A stretch of DNA of 64,000 bases from Rhizobium sp. BK399 (GTDB lineage Bacteria > Pseudomonadota > Alphaproteobacteria > Rhizobiales > Rhizobiaceae): positions 62,001 to 126,000 of the forward strand of contig NZ_JACIAH010000011.1 of the NCBI RefSeq assembly GCF_014194695.1, read 5' to 3'. Numbering within the stretch: the stretch's first letter is position 1; each line of letters begins with the position of its first letter. Shown here in pieces: positions 18,111 to 26,585 of this stretch. Below the pieces are notes generated by a model. It did no database searches. It was not told the DNA's origin and was given only the letters and a program-made list of their open reading frames with translations. The position numbers and the translations under genes are program-made.

Positions 18111-19913
18111 ATGGAGATTCCGGCCGATCCGGTACAGCGCGCGTTTCTGGGCGTCGAGAAGTCCGTGTTGGACAATCGCTGGATTGCGCGCCTCGATCAA
18201 GCCGGCCAGAACCGGGCGCTCGCCATGTCGCAGATGCACGGGCTGCCTGAACTCATTGCGCGTGTTCTCGCCGGACGCGGCGTCACGGCTGACGAAGCGC
18301 TGGAGTTTCTTGATCCGACCCTTCGTGGCCTGATGCCTGATCCTTATACGCTGACGGATTGTGAGAAGGCTGCCAGGCGGCTTATGGAGGCAATTCGAAG
18401 CCAGCAGCAGGTTGCAATTTTCGGTGACTACGACGTTGACGGCGCATCGTCGTCGGCGCTGATGTTCCGATTTTTCAAGCACTTCGGCGTCAAGGCTGAG
18501 ATCTATATTCCGGATCGCGTTTTTGAAGGTTATGGCCCCAACGCTGCGGCAATCGGCAGCCTGATCGACAATGGCGCACGGCTGATCGTCACCGTTGATT
18601 GTGGATCGACAAGCCACGACGCATTGGCCGAAGCTGCCAGGCGCAATATCGACGTCGTCGTCATAGATCACCACCAGGTGACACACGATTTGCCGCGTTG
18701 CCACGCGCTGGTCAATCCGAACCGCGAGGACGATCTCTCCGGGCAGGGACATCTTTGCGCCGCTGGCGTCGTGTTCCTGGTTCTCGTCGCGACGCTGCGG
18801 TTGTTGCGAGAGGCTGGCGATCCGCGCGCCAAATCGATCGATCTGCTGCAATGGCTCGATATCGTTGCGCTTGCGACTGTCTGCGACGTCGTCCCGCTGA
18901 AGGGCCTGAACCGCGCTTACGTGGTCAAAGGGCTGATCGCCGCGCGACATCAGGGCAATGCCGGCCTGTCCGCGCTGTTCCGCAAGGCCGGTCTCGCCGG
19001 GCCTGTAACGCCCTACCATTTCGGATTTCTGATCGGCCCGCGCATCAATGCCGGCGGACGCATCGCCGACGCTGCGCTCGGGAGCCGCCTGCTCACTCTC
19101 GACGACACGGGCGAGGCCGAGGCGATCGCCCAGCGATTGGACGAGCTCAACCGTGACCGGCAGGCGATGGAAGCGGCAATGCTCCAGGAAGCCGAGGCGG
19201 AGGCGCTGGCGGAATACGGGGATGGCACAGGCGCCTCGGTGATCGTCACCGCGCATGAAAAGTGGCACCCTGGGATCGTCGGCCTGATTGCAGCCCGTCT
19301 CAAGGAAAAGTTCAAACGCCCGGCCTTTGCCATCGCTTTCGACCCGTCCGGCAAGGGCACCGGCTCGGGCCGCTCGATCAACGGCTTTGACATGGGCAAG
19401 ATGGTGCGCGCAGCGGTGGACGAAGGCCTGCTGATCAAAGGCGGCGGCCACGCCATGGCTGCCGGCCTCACCGTTGAGCGCGACAAGCTCGGCCGTCTAC
19501 GCAGCTTTTTTTATGAACGTGCCGAAAAGACAGTAGCGGCGCTCGTCGCCAACGAGACGTTGAAGATCGACGGGGCGATTGCAGCCAGCGGCGCGACCCT
19601 CGATCTGATCGATCGGCTCGAGACAGCCGGCCCCTATGGTTCTGGCCACGCGCAGCCTCTCTTTGCGATTCCAGCCCACCGTCTTCGCGACTCCCGCCTG
19701 GTGGGCGAGAAGCACGTGAAAGTGACGCTCGAGGCCATGGACGGCACCCGGCTGGACGGGATTGCATTTCGGGCTGCCGATACGCAACTGGGCAACCTGT
19801 TGCTGAATTCCAGGGGCGCCAGCCTGCACGTTGCCGGCTCTCTCGGCGCGGACCACTATCAGGGCTCACGACGCATTCAGCTGCGCGTCCAGGACGCCGC
19901 GCCGGCGCGGTGA
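18111..19913 (+). CDS. recJ: Single-stranded-DNA-specific exonuclease RecJ
   Basis: A 600-residue 5'-3' exonuclease of recombination and mismatch repair. DHH-family motifs are clear: IFGDYDVDGASS with Asp106/108/110, TVDCGS (about 162-165), VVIDHHQ (Asp186-His188), and in the DHHA1 domain 'GRSINGFDMGKMV' with 'KGGGHAMAAGLT' (nucleic-acid-binding GGGH). A C-terminal OB-fold part follows. The ATG at 18111 is preferred; a TTG at 18093 would add six residues. It stands about 170 bp after hom. Confidence 0.96.
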   Translation: MEIPADPVQRAFLGVEKSVLDNRWIARLDQAGQNRALAMSQMHGLPELIARVLAGRGVTADEALEFLDPTLRGLMPDPYTLTDCEKAARRLMEAIRSQQQVAIFGDYDVDGASSSALMFRFFKHFGVKAEIYIPDRVFEGYGPNAAAIGSLIDNGARLIVTVDCGSTSHDALAEAARRNIDVVVIDHHQVTHDLPRCHALVNPNREDDLSGQGHLCAAGVVFLVLVATLRLLREAGDPRAKSIDLLQWLDIVALATVCDVVPLKGLNRAYVVKGLIAARHQGNAGLSALFRKAGLAGPVTPYHFGFLIGPRINAGGRIADAALGSRLLTLDDTGEAEAIAQRLDELNRDRQAMEAAMLQEAEAEALAEYGDGTGASVIVTAHEKWHPGIVGLIAARLKEKFKRPAFAIAFDPSGKGTGSGRSINGFDMGKMVRAAVDEGLLIKGGGHAMAAGLTVERDKLGRLRSFFYERAEKTVAALVANETLKIDGAIAASGATLDLIDRLETAGPYGSGHAQPLFAIPAHRLRDSRLVGEKHVKVTLEAMDGTRLDGIAFRAADTQLGNLLLNSRGASLHVAGSLGADHYQGSRRIQLRVQDAAPAR

Positions 19914-19968
19914 TATCGGCGGATGCAGATGGCCAGCCGTTTCTGGACGACTGTGCCACAGACCGGCG

Positions 19969-21213
19969 TTAGATGAGAATGTGCTGCGTCAAGTCGCTCT
20001 CGATGAAGATCATGTTGGGCTTGTAGCCGCGCTCAAGGAATGTCTCGCGGCGGGCCATATCGGCTGCGAAGATCATTGTATTTTCGATCCCGATCGGATC
20101 ATTGTCGTCGAGGTCGGCGGTGACATCGATTTCCGGCGGTAGACCGACATCGCGAAGCAGTTCGGTGATCAATGCCGGATCGGCCATGCCGCTGAGAATG
20201 AGCCGATCGACGCCTGCGGTTGCGGTCACCTGATAAGCGAGGGTCTGCATGGCGACCAGCATCGGGAAGGATTCGCGCAGTGCCGCGACTTCGGGGTGAT
20301 CGCCCATGCCTCCGAGCGCGATGCGTGTATAAAGTTCGTAGGCCTTGATGAAATCCTTGCGAACCGCCCAGAAGCGAACCGCGACGGCCATGCGGTTGAG
20401 CGTGAAGACCTTGCACATTTCCTCGTAGATCGCACGTGCCTCGGGCGTCGTGCTGAGCTTTCCGCGCTTGGCGGCCATGTACAGGAAGTATTCGAGCCCG
20501 CCGCGATACTTGTCCCAGGCGACCATAACCTCCTCGTTGCCCGTCTGCGAGCGGTCGGGGGCCACCTTCGAGGCGACGACGGAGCGATAGAACGGCTGCT
20601 TGAGGAAGGCCACGCCGCTTTGGTCGAGCACATGAGCGAGATAGGGAAAGAAGCAGAAGCAAAAGTCGCGTGGAACCCACACGGAGCGCAGTGCCGACGA
20701 GCGGTAGATCGCAATTTCCGGGAAGATGTGGCGTTCGAACAGGAACTGAAACACTTCGACGAAGTCATGTTGGCCGAATTTGGTGTCCTCATCGACCTTG
20801 TAGAACGTGGTGAGGTCGCGGTCATTGATTTCGTCGTAGAGATACCAGGGCGCGTGGCAGGCGGACACGTCGGAATTAGCATCGAGGTAGGCGACCGCCG
20901 CCTTGACGCCCTCGGGAATGAGAAAGTCGTCGTCGGCGAGATAGATCGAATACTCACCGACCGCGTGGTGGAACGAGCTCGCGATATTCTTGTACGGCCC
21001 ACCGTTGACTGCGCGACGGTAAAGGCGAATCGGAAGGCCCCTCGCGATGAACTCTTCGACGACCTCAGCCGTATTGTCGGTTGAGGCATTGTCGGAAATT
21101 ACGATCTCGTAGGGGAAGTCGAAGTCGTAGGTTTCGCAATGCTCGAGTGCGTTGCGCAGATACGCTTCCCGATTGTAGGTCGGGATGCAGATGCTGAGTT
21201 TGATACCGCTCAA
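19969..21213 (-). CDS. Family 2 glycosyltransferase
   Basis: A 414-residue GT-A fold enzyme. The start LSICIPTYNREAYLRNALEH, then 'VISDNASTDNTAEVVEEF' and the metal-binding DDD at 94-96 (YLADDDFLIP) are hallmark GT2 sequences. Residues after about 220 form a helical domain of unknown type. The initiation codon is TTG with GGAGAG about 7 bp upstream. No polysaccharide transport or other glycosyltransferase genes adjoin it, so donor and acceptor are unknown; rhizobial orphan GT2 genes often act in surface polysaccharide synthesis. It lies at the left edge of the accessory stretch. Confidence 0.87.
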   Translation of the reverse strand: MSGIKLSICIPTYNREAYLRNALEHCETYDFDFPYEIVISDNASTDNTAEVVEEFIARGLPIRLYRRAVNGGPYKNIASSFHHAVGEYSIYLADDDFLIPEGVKAAVAYLDANSDVSACHAPWYLYDEINDRDLTTFYKVDEDTKFGQHDFVEVFQFLFERHIFPEIAIYRSSALRSVWVPRDFCFCFFPYLAHVLDQSGVAFLKQPFYRSVVASKVAPDRSQTGNEEVMVAWDKYRGGLEYFLYMAAKRGKLSTTPEARAIYEEMCKVFTLNRMAVAVRFWAVRKDFIKAYELYTRIALGGMGDHPEVAALRESFPMLVAMQTLAYQVTATAGVDRLILSGMADPALITELLRDVGLPPEIDVTADLDDNDPIGIENTMIFAADMARRETFLERGYKPNMIFIESDLTQHILI

Positions 21214-22021
21214 TTGAATGCTCTCCGGGGCAGGGCGTTGCCTTCATGGCGTTGGTCGAAGGGCGCGGGGCGCCCGAAATTCTGCGGATCATGATTTCAA
21301 GGCGAGACGCTGCGATCACGGGCGGACCAAGGGGCCGCTCTCTCCACGGGGAGTCGCTCCCCTGTGAGCATTGCAACTTCCATCAAGATCGCCTCCGCGA
21401 TGGGGATCTGTGCGCGGCCGCTTGCCGGCAAAGATTTGATGTGACTATCTATGGGGTAAAGTTGGAGCGAGGCTGGTGTTCGCGGTCGTGCGGGAAGCCG
21501 CAGCGACCGATAAGGCAATCGGAGAGATGAAGTCACGTTTTGTGGCGAGAGCGCCGCGCGTTCGCTAACTCAGACCGCGAGGTTGTGCGTCCATGCGTTG
21601 ATTCGAATTAGGAACGCCTAAGCCGGTCTTGCGACCTCAAAGGACTTGAAATTCAGCGACGGCTCGTTCGAGCCTATAGTTTTTCTGCTCGCAACGAAGC
21701 GAAGTACTGTTTTCGCATAGGCTCACGCGGCGTGCTATCAGCATTGAGCGCGCATGGCGCCACAGGACCGGCAAGTGGGGCGGCTCAATGGACTTGCTCG
21801 AAAGTGAAAGGATCTGTCAGAAAGAGCCACTTTCAGTGACTTCAGCAAGCTTGAACAAATCCGTCTGCTCCAATGGGGGCCTTCCGCCAACCGCGCTGCA
21901 GCAACCGGTGGCAGCTAGACGAATACTTGATCAGCTTCCATCGAACCCGTGGAAACGTTAGTGCTCATGCCTCGCGCTATTTAGGAGTGGAGGGGGAAAT
22001 GGCTTACCCCCTCGCGTACCC
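21214..22021. other. 808-bp gap with no supported gene
   Basis: Short frames on both strands (for example around 21246-21530) have no ribosome site and no recognisable sequence. A 7-bp hairpin GAGTCG-type element sits at 21348-21363 (GGGGAG/CTCCCC), a GAAAGTG/CACTTTC inverted repeat at about 21803-21836, and a candidate terminator at 21990-22013. I see no transposase or integrase remnant. Confidence 0.5.
21990..22013 (-). terminator. Candidate stem-loop after the small exported protein gene
   Basis: GAGGGGG (21990-21996) pairs with CCCCCTC (22007-22013) around a 10-nt loop, beginning 8 bp beyond the stop of the minus-strand gene at 22022. No T run follows in the minus direction, so it is a weak terminator candidate. 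Confidence 0.4.
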
Positions 22022-22309
22022 TCAATGATGGCTGCCGTTGCCGTTGTTGCCATTTGACAAGCCATTGGCATTGCCGTTCATCACACCATAGGATTGCATC
22101 AAGTTAGGGCGGGATGCCGGCCCCGTTGTCTGGTCGACGCCAGATGTACCGTTGCCGCCAATGTAGTCCCCGTTGCCGGTGTAGGACGACGACGACCGGC
22201 CGACGGTCGAGCCGTTGGATGTGGTGGGCTTACTGTCAATCGTAGCCTGCGCAAAGGCAGAGCTGGCGGCAAGAGTGATTGCGGCGGTGGCTATAATGAG
22301 AGACTTCAT
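22022..22309 (-). CDS. Small exported Gly/Asn/Ser-rich protein
   Basis: A 95-residue protein with a clear Sec signal peptide (MKSLIIATAAITLAASSAFA, cleavage after AFA at about residue 20). The mature 75 residues are low-complexity, rich in Gly, Asn, Ser and Thr, with no cysteine and a His-His end. AAGGAAC stands about 10 bp before the ATG. No family is recognised; the composition suggests an unstructured secreted or periplasmic protein. It recalls the larger Gly/Ser/Thr-rich exported protein at 24660-25466, but I see no clear homology between them. Confidence 0.65.
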   Translation of the reverse strand: MKSLIIATAAITLAASSAFAQATIDSKPTTSNGSTVGRSSSSYTGNGDYIGGNGTSGVDQTTGPASRPNLMQSYGVMNGNANGLSNGNNGNGSHH

Positions 22310-22659
22310 AGTTCGTTGTTCCTTTTAGCTCGAAGCATGATTGCTTCGCACTCAGGTTGTATTAGCGTCGTTGCAGCGAAGGCGCTTGTTCTGGAATGCC
22401 AGTTGTTTGCCCGTGTCTGCCAGGACACAGATTTGTCTATCGCTCATTTGCGGGCTTAGGCGCTGGGAGGTCGTCACGAACGCCCCGGCCAATGCACAGA
22501 TTTGCGTCTCAAAACGTTCGTGCTGTCCAATCGTCATCGCCGGTGATCCACTGGTGGCCACGCCCAAGGACCTTAGCGGGGGCGTGCTTCCCGTATTCCT
22601 GGCTCTTGGCCCGGCTGGCTTCGTTGCGCGCTACCCTCTCTTTATTGCGATTGGGAGGC
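22310..22659. other. 350-bp gap with short unsupported frames
   Basis: Minus-strand frames here encode hydrophilic but unrecognised sequence in two phases, so this could be decayed coding DNA continuing from the ORF at 22660-23019. A CACAGATTTG decamer occurs twice (22433-22442 region and 22494-22503 region). No functional element is supported. Confidence 0.3.
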
Positions 22660-23019
22660 TCAAATCGATAAACCGAGCCTGCAGAAGGGAAAGGGCAAGA
22701 TGGTCGCCCGCATTGACCCATCTGCTGTTGTCACCCGAAAACGCGCCCTCATGGAAATCAGGTGGGGCTGCGCACCTGCTTCCGAGAGGGGCGGACCAAG
22801 ATCGAGTTTCTGCAAAAGCTTGTATGCCCGCGCAGTCGGACTATCGGTTGTGTCAAAATGGTCTTGCCAGAACGGCCCATCGATTTGGTTGTCGTAGTTC
22901 GCTGGTTCGACGCCGTACGTCTCCCATACAGGAGCCAAATCTGTTGGATTGTTGTGGCGAACGTCCTCACTGACGAAGGAATTCTCGCCACGTGGGTGGT
23001 CGGGGAGGGGCCAACTCAT
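22660..23019 (-). CDS. Unrecognised ORF divergent from an AraC-type regulator
   Basis: A 119-residue frame. I place its start at the ATG at 23019 because GGAG lies 5 bp upstream; an ATG at 23076 would add 19 residues. The first 75 residues look like genuine soluble protein (DVRHNNPTDLAPVWETYGVE, later QIDGPFWQDHFDTTDSPTAR), with aromatic and acidic residues well spread. The last 40 residues are less convincing and may follow a frameshift. I recognise no family. The divergent AraC-type gene at 23257 makes it a possible target of that regulator. Confidence 0.4.
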   Translation of the reverse strand: MSWPLPDHPRGENSFVSEDVRHNNPTDLAPVWETYGVEPANYDNQIDGPFWQDHFDTTDSPTARAYKLLQKLDLGPPLSEAGAQPHLISMRARFRVTTADGSMRATILPFPFCRLGLSI

Positions 23020-23127
23020 ATGGCTCCAAGGACAGAAGCAACTCGTCACCAAGCGCGCGGTCGCGCGAGTGTCCATTCGGCGTCTTCTTGTTGGTGGCGG
23101 TTGTATTGCGCGGAAAGGCGCTTGGCT

Positions 23128-23220
23128 TGTCGTGTGCAGACATTAGTTTGCGCTAAGCTGCCACATTACAATTGGAAAAAAAGTGAGCGCTCTTGGTTGA
23201 AGATTGCGCGTGTCACGACA
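23128..23220. promoter_or_regulatory. Inverted repeats between the AraC gene and the divergent ORF
   Basis: TGTCGTG at 23128-23134 has its inverse CACGACA at 23214-23220, and TGTCACGACA (23211-23220) is itself an imperfect palindrome. Their position between two divergent starts would fit operators for the AraC-type protein. Short motifs like these can arise by chance. Confidence 0.3.
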
Positions 23221-23256
23221 GATAGTAGCAATATCTGGCTTGGTGGGGACAACGCC

Positions 23257-24309
23257 ATGGCTGGGCGGGGTAAAGCTAATATTCAGAGCCTGATCAACGG
23301 ACCTACTGCATGGGGACTTGCCACGCGTTTGGCAGTTCGGCATCTGGAACGCGCTGGAATGGAGGTCGCGCCGCTTCTGTTGCAGTCTGGTCTATCAAGC
23401 GTGGCCATCGCGGAGCGCCAACGAATTCATGTTACGGCGCAAATGCGGTTCCTGGAGTTGGTGGGCTACGCTTTGAAGAATGCGTGGATAGGTCTCACCT
23501 TGGCCAAGGAGTGCGACCTGCGCGAACTTGGGATGCTTTATTACGTGGCGGCCTCATCACATGATCTAGGTGACGCTTTTAAACGCCTCTCAAGGTACGT
23601 AAGCCTTGGAAATGAGGCACTCGTCGTGAGGTTAGGGGAAAGGCCTGCATGCTCCATCGAAGTCTCGTACGCCGGCGTGCAGCGTCATCGGGACCGGCAC
23701 CAGATGGAATTGCTGGCCTTTGCCGTCTTGCGTTTGTGCCGAAAACTCGTCGGACGGGATCTTTCGCCACACAAGGTGAGATTCATCCATCATCGAACTG
23801 GCGACCTGAGTCAAATCAGGCGAACGTTTGGGTGTGAGGTCGAGTTCGATGCAGAAATGGATGAGATCATTTTCAACGCCGGAACACTGGAGCTCCCTGT
23901 CGTTGGAGACGACCCATTTCTCAACGAACTGATATTGAAGATGTGCGACGAGGCGATGACGGCCCGCCTGGCCAACACTAGCCGCTTTCGAACTATCGTG
24001 GAAAACAACATTGCGCCACTCTTGCCGCATGCCGAGGCGACCATAAAAGCCGTCGCGAAGCGACTTGGTCTAAGCGAGAGGACATTTGCTCGGAAATTGG
24101 CGGCGGAGGGGATAAGCTTTGGCGAAATCCTGGACCAAATGCGCCGTGATCTTGCGATCCGCTACCTAGAGGACGATCTTCAGGCGTCCCAGATTGCCTG
24201 GTTATTGGGATTTCACCATCCGAGCTCCTTCAGTCATGCGTGCCGACGTTGGACAGGCAAAAGCCCGCTTGAATTTCGGCGCGCTCCTGTACGTGACCCC
24301 GCAGAGTAG
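23257..24309 (+). CDS. AraC-family regulator with N-terminal arabinose_bd-like domain
   Basis: A 350-residue transcription factor. Residues about 20-210 match the arabinose_bd-like sensor domain of OruR/VirS-type regulators (GLSSVAIAERQRIHVTAQ, later GDAFKRLSRYVSLGNEA). Residues about 255-340 hold two helix-turn-helix motifs: 'IKAVAKRLGLSERTFARKL' and 'ASQIAWLLGFHHPSSFSHAC', ending in the usual 'GKSPLEFRR'. The ATG at 23257 has GGGGAC 7 bp upstream, although the frame is open far to the left. The ligand is unknown; regulators of this type often control a neighbouring or divergent gene. Confidence 0.9.
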   Translation: MAGRGKANIQSLINGPTAWGLATRLAVRHLERAGMEVAPLLLQSGLSSVAIAERQRIHVTAQMRFLELVGYALKNAWIGLTLAKECDLRELGMLYYVAASSHDLGDAFKRLSRYVSLGNEALVVRLGERPACSIEVSYAGVQRHRDRHQMELLAFAVLRLCRKLVGRDLSPHKVRFIHHRTGDLSQIRRTFGCEVEFDAEMDEIIFNAGTLELPVVGDDPFLNELILKMCDEAMTARLANTSRFRTIVENNIAPLLPHAEATIKAVAKRLGLSERTFARKLAAEGISFGEILDQMRRDLAIRYLEDDLQASQIAWLLGFHHPSSFSHACRRWTGKSPLEFRRAPVRDPAE

Positions 24310-24411
24310 TCAAGCGGACAGATCCTCGTCTTTCAGCGCGAGATGTGCCAAATTTTCGCTTTCACGGCCGATGCTATGCGCCCGCCCATAGTTCAGGGTT
24401 CGACTTGATGG

Positions 24412-24618
24412 TCATTTCTCACCCTTCGGAACGTGCTTCTTGAGGATGTCGACACTGGCTTCCAGCTCCGCGATCACCTTGCTGATGGTCACGCCATGCG
24501 ACAGCCAATGGCGGATGCGCTCGACGTCGTACATCATCACGCCACCGCTGCTGACGTTGTCGACCAACTCCTTGATGGCGCGCTGCTTGGGCGGCTGCAG
24601 CGCGCTGGCGTCGAGCAT
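24412..24618 (-). CDS. Small hypothetical protein
   Basis: A 68-residue frame, rich in charged residues, predicted mostly helical (KQRAIKELVDNVSSGGV, then RIRHWLSHGVTISKVIAE, then LEASVDILKKHVPKGEK). The regular hydrophobic spacing supports real coding, but the ribosome site is weak and no family is recognised. It lies between the AraC-type gene (convergent) and the large exported protein, 41 bp downstream of that gene's stop on the same strand, so it could be cotranscribed with it. Confidence 0.5.
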   Translation of the reverse strand: MLDASALQPPKQRAIKELVDNVSSGGVMMYDVERIRHWLSHGVTISKVIAELEASVDILKKHVPKGEK

Positions 24619-24659
24619 GATCTGAAGCCGTCAGCGATCGAACGGTGATTTGTTTTCCA

Positions 24660-25466
24660 TCACTTGTTCTTCCCAGGCTTGTCATTCTTATCCTTGTCCT
24701 GTCCCGGAGGGCCGGAGTGCTCATGATTGTCGTCGCCATAGCCATGACCTGGCTTGGTGTCACCGCTGTCGGTTGGCGTCGATGGCGTCTGGCCCTTGGT
24801 GGGTTCGCCCGAGCCATCATTCGGATCTGTTTCGCTTGGCGTGCTTGGGCCTAGGCCGCCACCGGTTGGGCCAGTATCCGCAGGTCCAGTGGGGCCAGTC
24901 GCGGTATTGTCGCTGGGGCCGCTGCCGTCAGTGGTGCCACCCGTCGAGCCGCCAGTGCTGCCGCCACCACCCGATGGTGAGGAAGGGGGCGACGATGCTG
25001 TCTCCTGCCCACGAGAAGGCTGATTGCTGGCACCTCCACCCTGCTGCTCACTGTTCCCTGCGAGAGAGCCTCTTGTCGTACCATCGCTTGCGCTGCCATG
25101 CGTGGATCCGAAGGTGCTACCGCCAGAGAACCCGACGTTGGTGGAGGTGCTACCCCAGAGAGCAGAGGAGCTTTTGCGGGCGGGTCGTCCGGTGCTATCG
25201 GCGAAAATGCTACCCGTATAGAAGCCCACCGCAATTTCCGAATTTGGAAGTTTCGCGCGGGTTTTAGAGACCTGATTGGCGCCAACATAGCTGTAGGTGC
25301 AGCTTCTCCAGAAAAGAAAGAGTTGTCGGCAATGCTTCTTCGGCGCGTTTGTAGTGTAAAGATGGTGGTGTCTTGTCTGCCCTGCGTAAGAAGCCGAGGA
25401 AAGCACCACGCAAACCGCTAAAGCGGAAGCAACAGTTTTTACGGTATTCGTGAGAAGACGTTTCAT
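24660..25466 (-). CDS. Exported Gly/Ser/Thr-rich low-complexity protein
   Basis: A 268-residue protein from the ATG at 25466 (AGGA about 10 bp upstream), which places a Sec signal peptide at the N-terminus (TVKTVASALAVCVVLSSASYA, cleaved near residue 28). About residues 35-75 contain two cysteines (KKHCRQLFLFWRSCTYSYVG) that could form a disulfide. The rest is disordered, with TGPTGP-like and GGSTGG repeats, then a His/Lys/Asp-rich end (DDNHEHSGPPGQDKDKNDKP). Rhizobia carry similar proteins of unknown role. A surface or matrix function would be an inference. Confidence 0.65.
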   Translation of the reverse strand: MKRLLTNTVKTVASALAVCVVLSSASYAGQTRHHHLYTTNAPKKHCRQLFLFWRSCTYSYVGANQVSKTRAKLPNSEIAVGFYTGSIFADSTGRPARKSSSALWGSTSTNVGFSGGSTFGSTHGSASDGTTRGSLAGNSEQQGGGASNQPSRGQETASSPPSSPSGGGGSTGGSTGGTTDGSGPSDNTATGPTGPADTGPTGGGLGPSTPSETDPNDGSGEPTKGQTPSTPTDSGDTKPGHGYGDDNHEHSGPPGQDKDKNDKPGKNK

Positions 25467-25494
25467 ATTCAGGTCGTCCTTTGGGGTGTATTTG

Positions 25495-25692
25495 ATGAGA
25501 GACAAATTATCTATCCAAAGGGCGTGCCGTTTGTTTCTGGCTGCCAATCTATTGCTGACGACTGCCACGGCTCTGATCCTGGCTGTTGAACCGGGTCATG
25601 CGATAGGAAAAACGGACAAGAATGTGACGGGGACTTTGGGAAGGGAGCGTGTGAAGGAAACGCGTCGACCGGGCGCCGAATTGATCGCTTAA
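25495..25692 (+). CDS. Possible small exported peptide
   Basis: A 65-residue frame from ATG 25495 with a signal-like N-terminus (basic residues, then LFLAANLLLTTATALILAV, possible cut after GHA) and a short basic tail. GGGG lies 9 bp before the start. It is divergent from the exported protein at 24660-25466 with only 28 bp between the starts, which leaves little space for two promoters, so it may be spurious. Confidence 0.3.
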   Translation: MRDKLSIQRACRLFLAANLLLTTATALILAVEPGHAIGKTDKNVTGTLGRERVKETRRPGAELIA

Positions 25693-25878
25693 GCATGGAA
25701 GCTCAGTCATTGCCCGGTCAGCAGTAAGGGCCGCTCACCGAACGGAGATGCGGATGCAGCGCTCGCAAACACTGCGACAACCGGAACAGTCGATGAATAC
25801 CTAGCTCATCAGTCGGGGCGGTTACGGCGCTCTTTCCCCCAGCAATGTTCGGAGGGGAAAGGGGCGGTCTGGAGATTC
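25693..25878. other. Non-coding part of the accessory stretch
   Basis: No supported gene; a GGAGGGGAAAGGGG purine run (25850-25866) lies just before the remnant at 25879. Together with the spaces around the two short frames it makes 25693-26492 largely empty of intact genes. Confidence 0.4.
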
Positions 25879-26121
25879 GTGTATGAGTATCAGACGCCGA
25901 TAACTGGCACGATGGCGGTTGGCGCCGCCTGGCTGACGATTCGGCAGATGCAAGCGACCGATCGCCTCCAAATCGCTCACCATCAGCAACAGGTGAACAT
26001 CGCGACGCTGCCTAGCCACCTTGCCATTCTGCGATTGATGGGAGTTTTGCCTAAGGCATTGCGGAACTGCAGCAACAAGGCGTTTGAGTTCGTCAGCCTC
26101 TGCGAAGGAGAATTTGGATAA
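25879..26121 (+). pseudogene. Remnant of a small rhizobial membrane-associated protein
   Basis: A frame of 80 codons from a GTG at 25879. It begins YEYQTPITGTMAVGAAWLTI, a membrane-helix pattern I associate with small hypothetical proteins of Rhizobiales that start with 'YEYQTLI.G', then continues RQMQATDRLQIAHHQQQ as expected for the cytoplasmic helix. After about residue 45 the sequence loses that pattern, suggesting truncation. A second echo of the same motif ends the frame at 26180-26398. Family membership is from memory of a pattern, not from a search. Confidence 0.4.
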
Positions 26122-26179
26122 CCGGTATGGGATAGGAAGGCGAACTTTGCGCTAGGAATGTGCATCGTCGGGTACCGGC

Positions 26180-26398
26180 ATGTGGCGGACAGCTTTACCC
26201 ACAGCAGGTTTACGTCTTGCTCTTCAAGACAAAACCCTCATCGCTGCGCTATCCCACACGACTGGACGGCCTGAGTGGTACACGGACCTGATGAACCCGA
26301 TTCTTTCGGACTTGGCTGCAACGACTCAAAATCTGAATGCTTCGCTGGCACATTGGAGCGAAGCCATCTTGGGCTACGAGGCGCCAATCACAGGGTAG
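26180..26398 (+). CDS. Short hypothetical frame ending in a YEAPITG motif
   Basis: A 72-residue frame with a plausible amphipathic middle (DLMNPILSDLAATTQNLNAS, then LAHWSEAIL) and the end GYEAPITG, which resembles YEYQTPITG at 25882-25908. If real, it may be a fragment of the same type of protein, cut at the membrane helix by a stop. The ribosome site is poor. Could also be chance. Confidence 0.3.
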   Translation: MWRTALPTAGLRLALQDKTLIAALSHTTGRPEWYTDLMNPILSDLAATTQNLNASLAHWSEAILGYEAPITG

Positions 26399-26492
26399 AT
26401 TTTCATTTTCCCCGGCTTGCCCCCGAAAACAAATTATTCTTCGGAACTATCCGCAAACTGGCTATGTTGTAAATGAAATCAAGGAGTTGAAG

Positions 26493-26567
26493 TGGCACGC
26501 CCTAGGGGAGTCGAACCCCTCTTCCCAGAATGAAAATCTGGTGTCCTAACCGATAGACGAAGGGCGC
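26493..26567 (-). tRNA. tRNA-Glu (anticodon TTC)
   Basis: A 75-nt cloverleaf including encoded CCA. The acceptor 5' strand GCGCCCT pairs with AGGGCGT (one G-U pair), discriminator G. The anticodon stem CCAGA/TCTGG encloses TTTTCAT, giving TTC, which reads GAA. The T arm GGGGTTCGACTCCCC is canonical. It bounds the accessory stretch on the right. Confidence 0.96.
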
Positions 26568-26585
26568 TTCCTTCGTGGTGGCGCC

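Noticed and set aside
17052-19451. 799-codon minus-strand frame
   Set aside because: Spans hom and recJ in antisense with no recognisable domain.
21348-21363. T-arm-like sequence resembling the tRNA-Glu T arm (candidate attachment site)
   Set aside because: GGGGAGTCG and CCCCT match the tRNA at 26504-26520, but the element is a self-complementary hairpin (GGGGAG/CTCCCC), the match is short, and there is no integrase.
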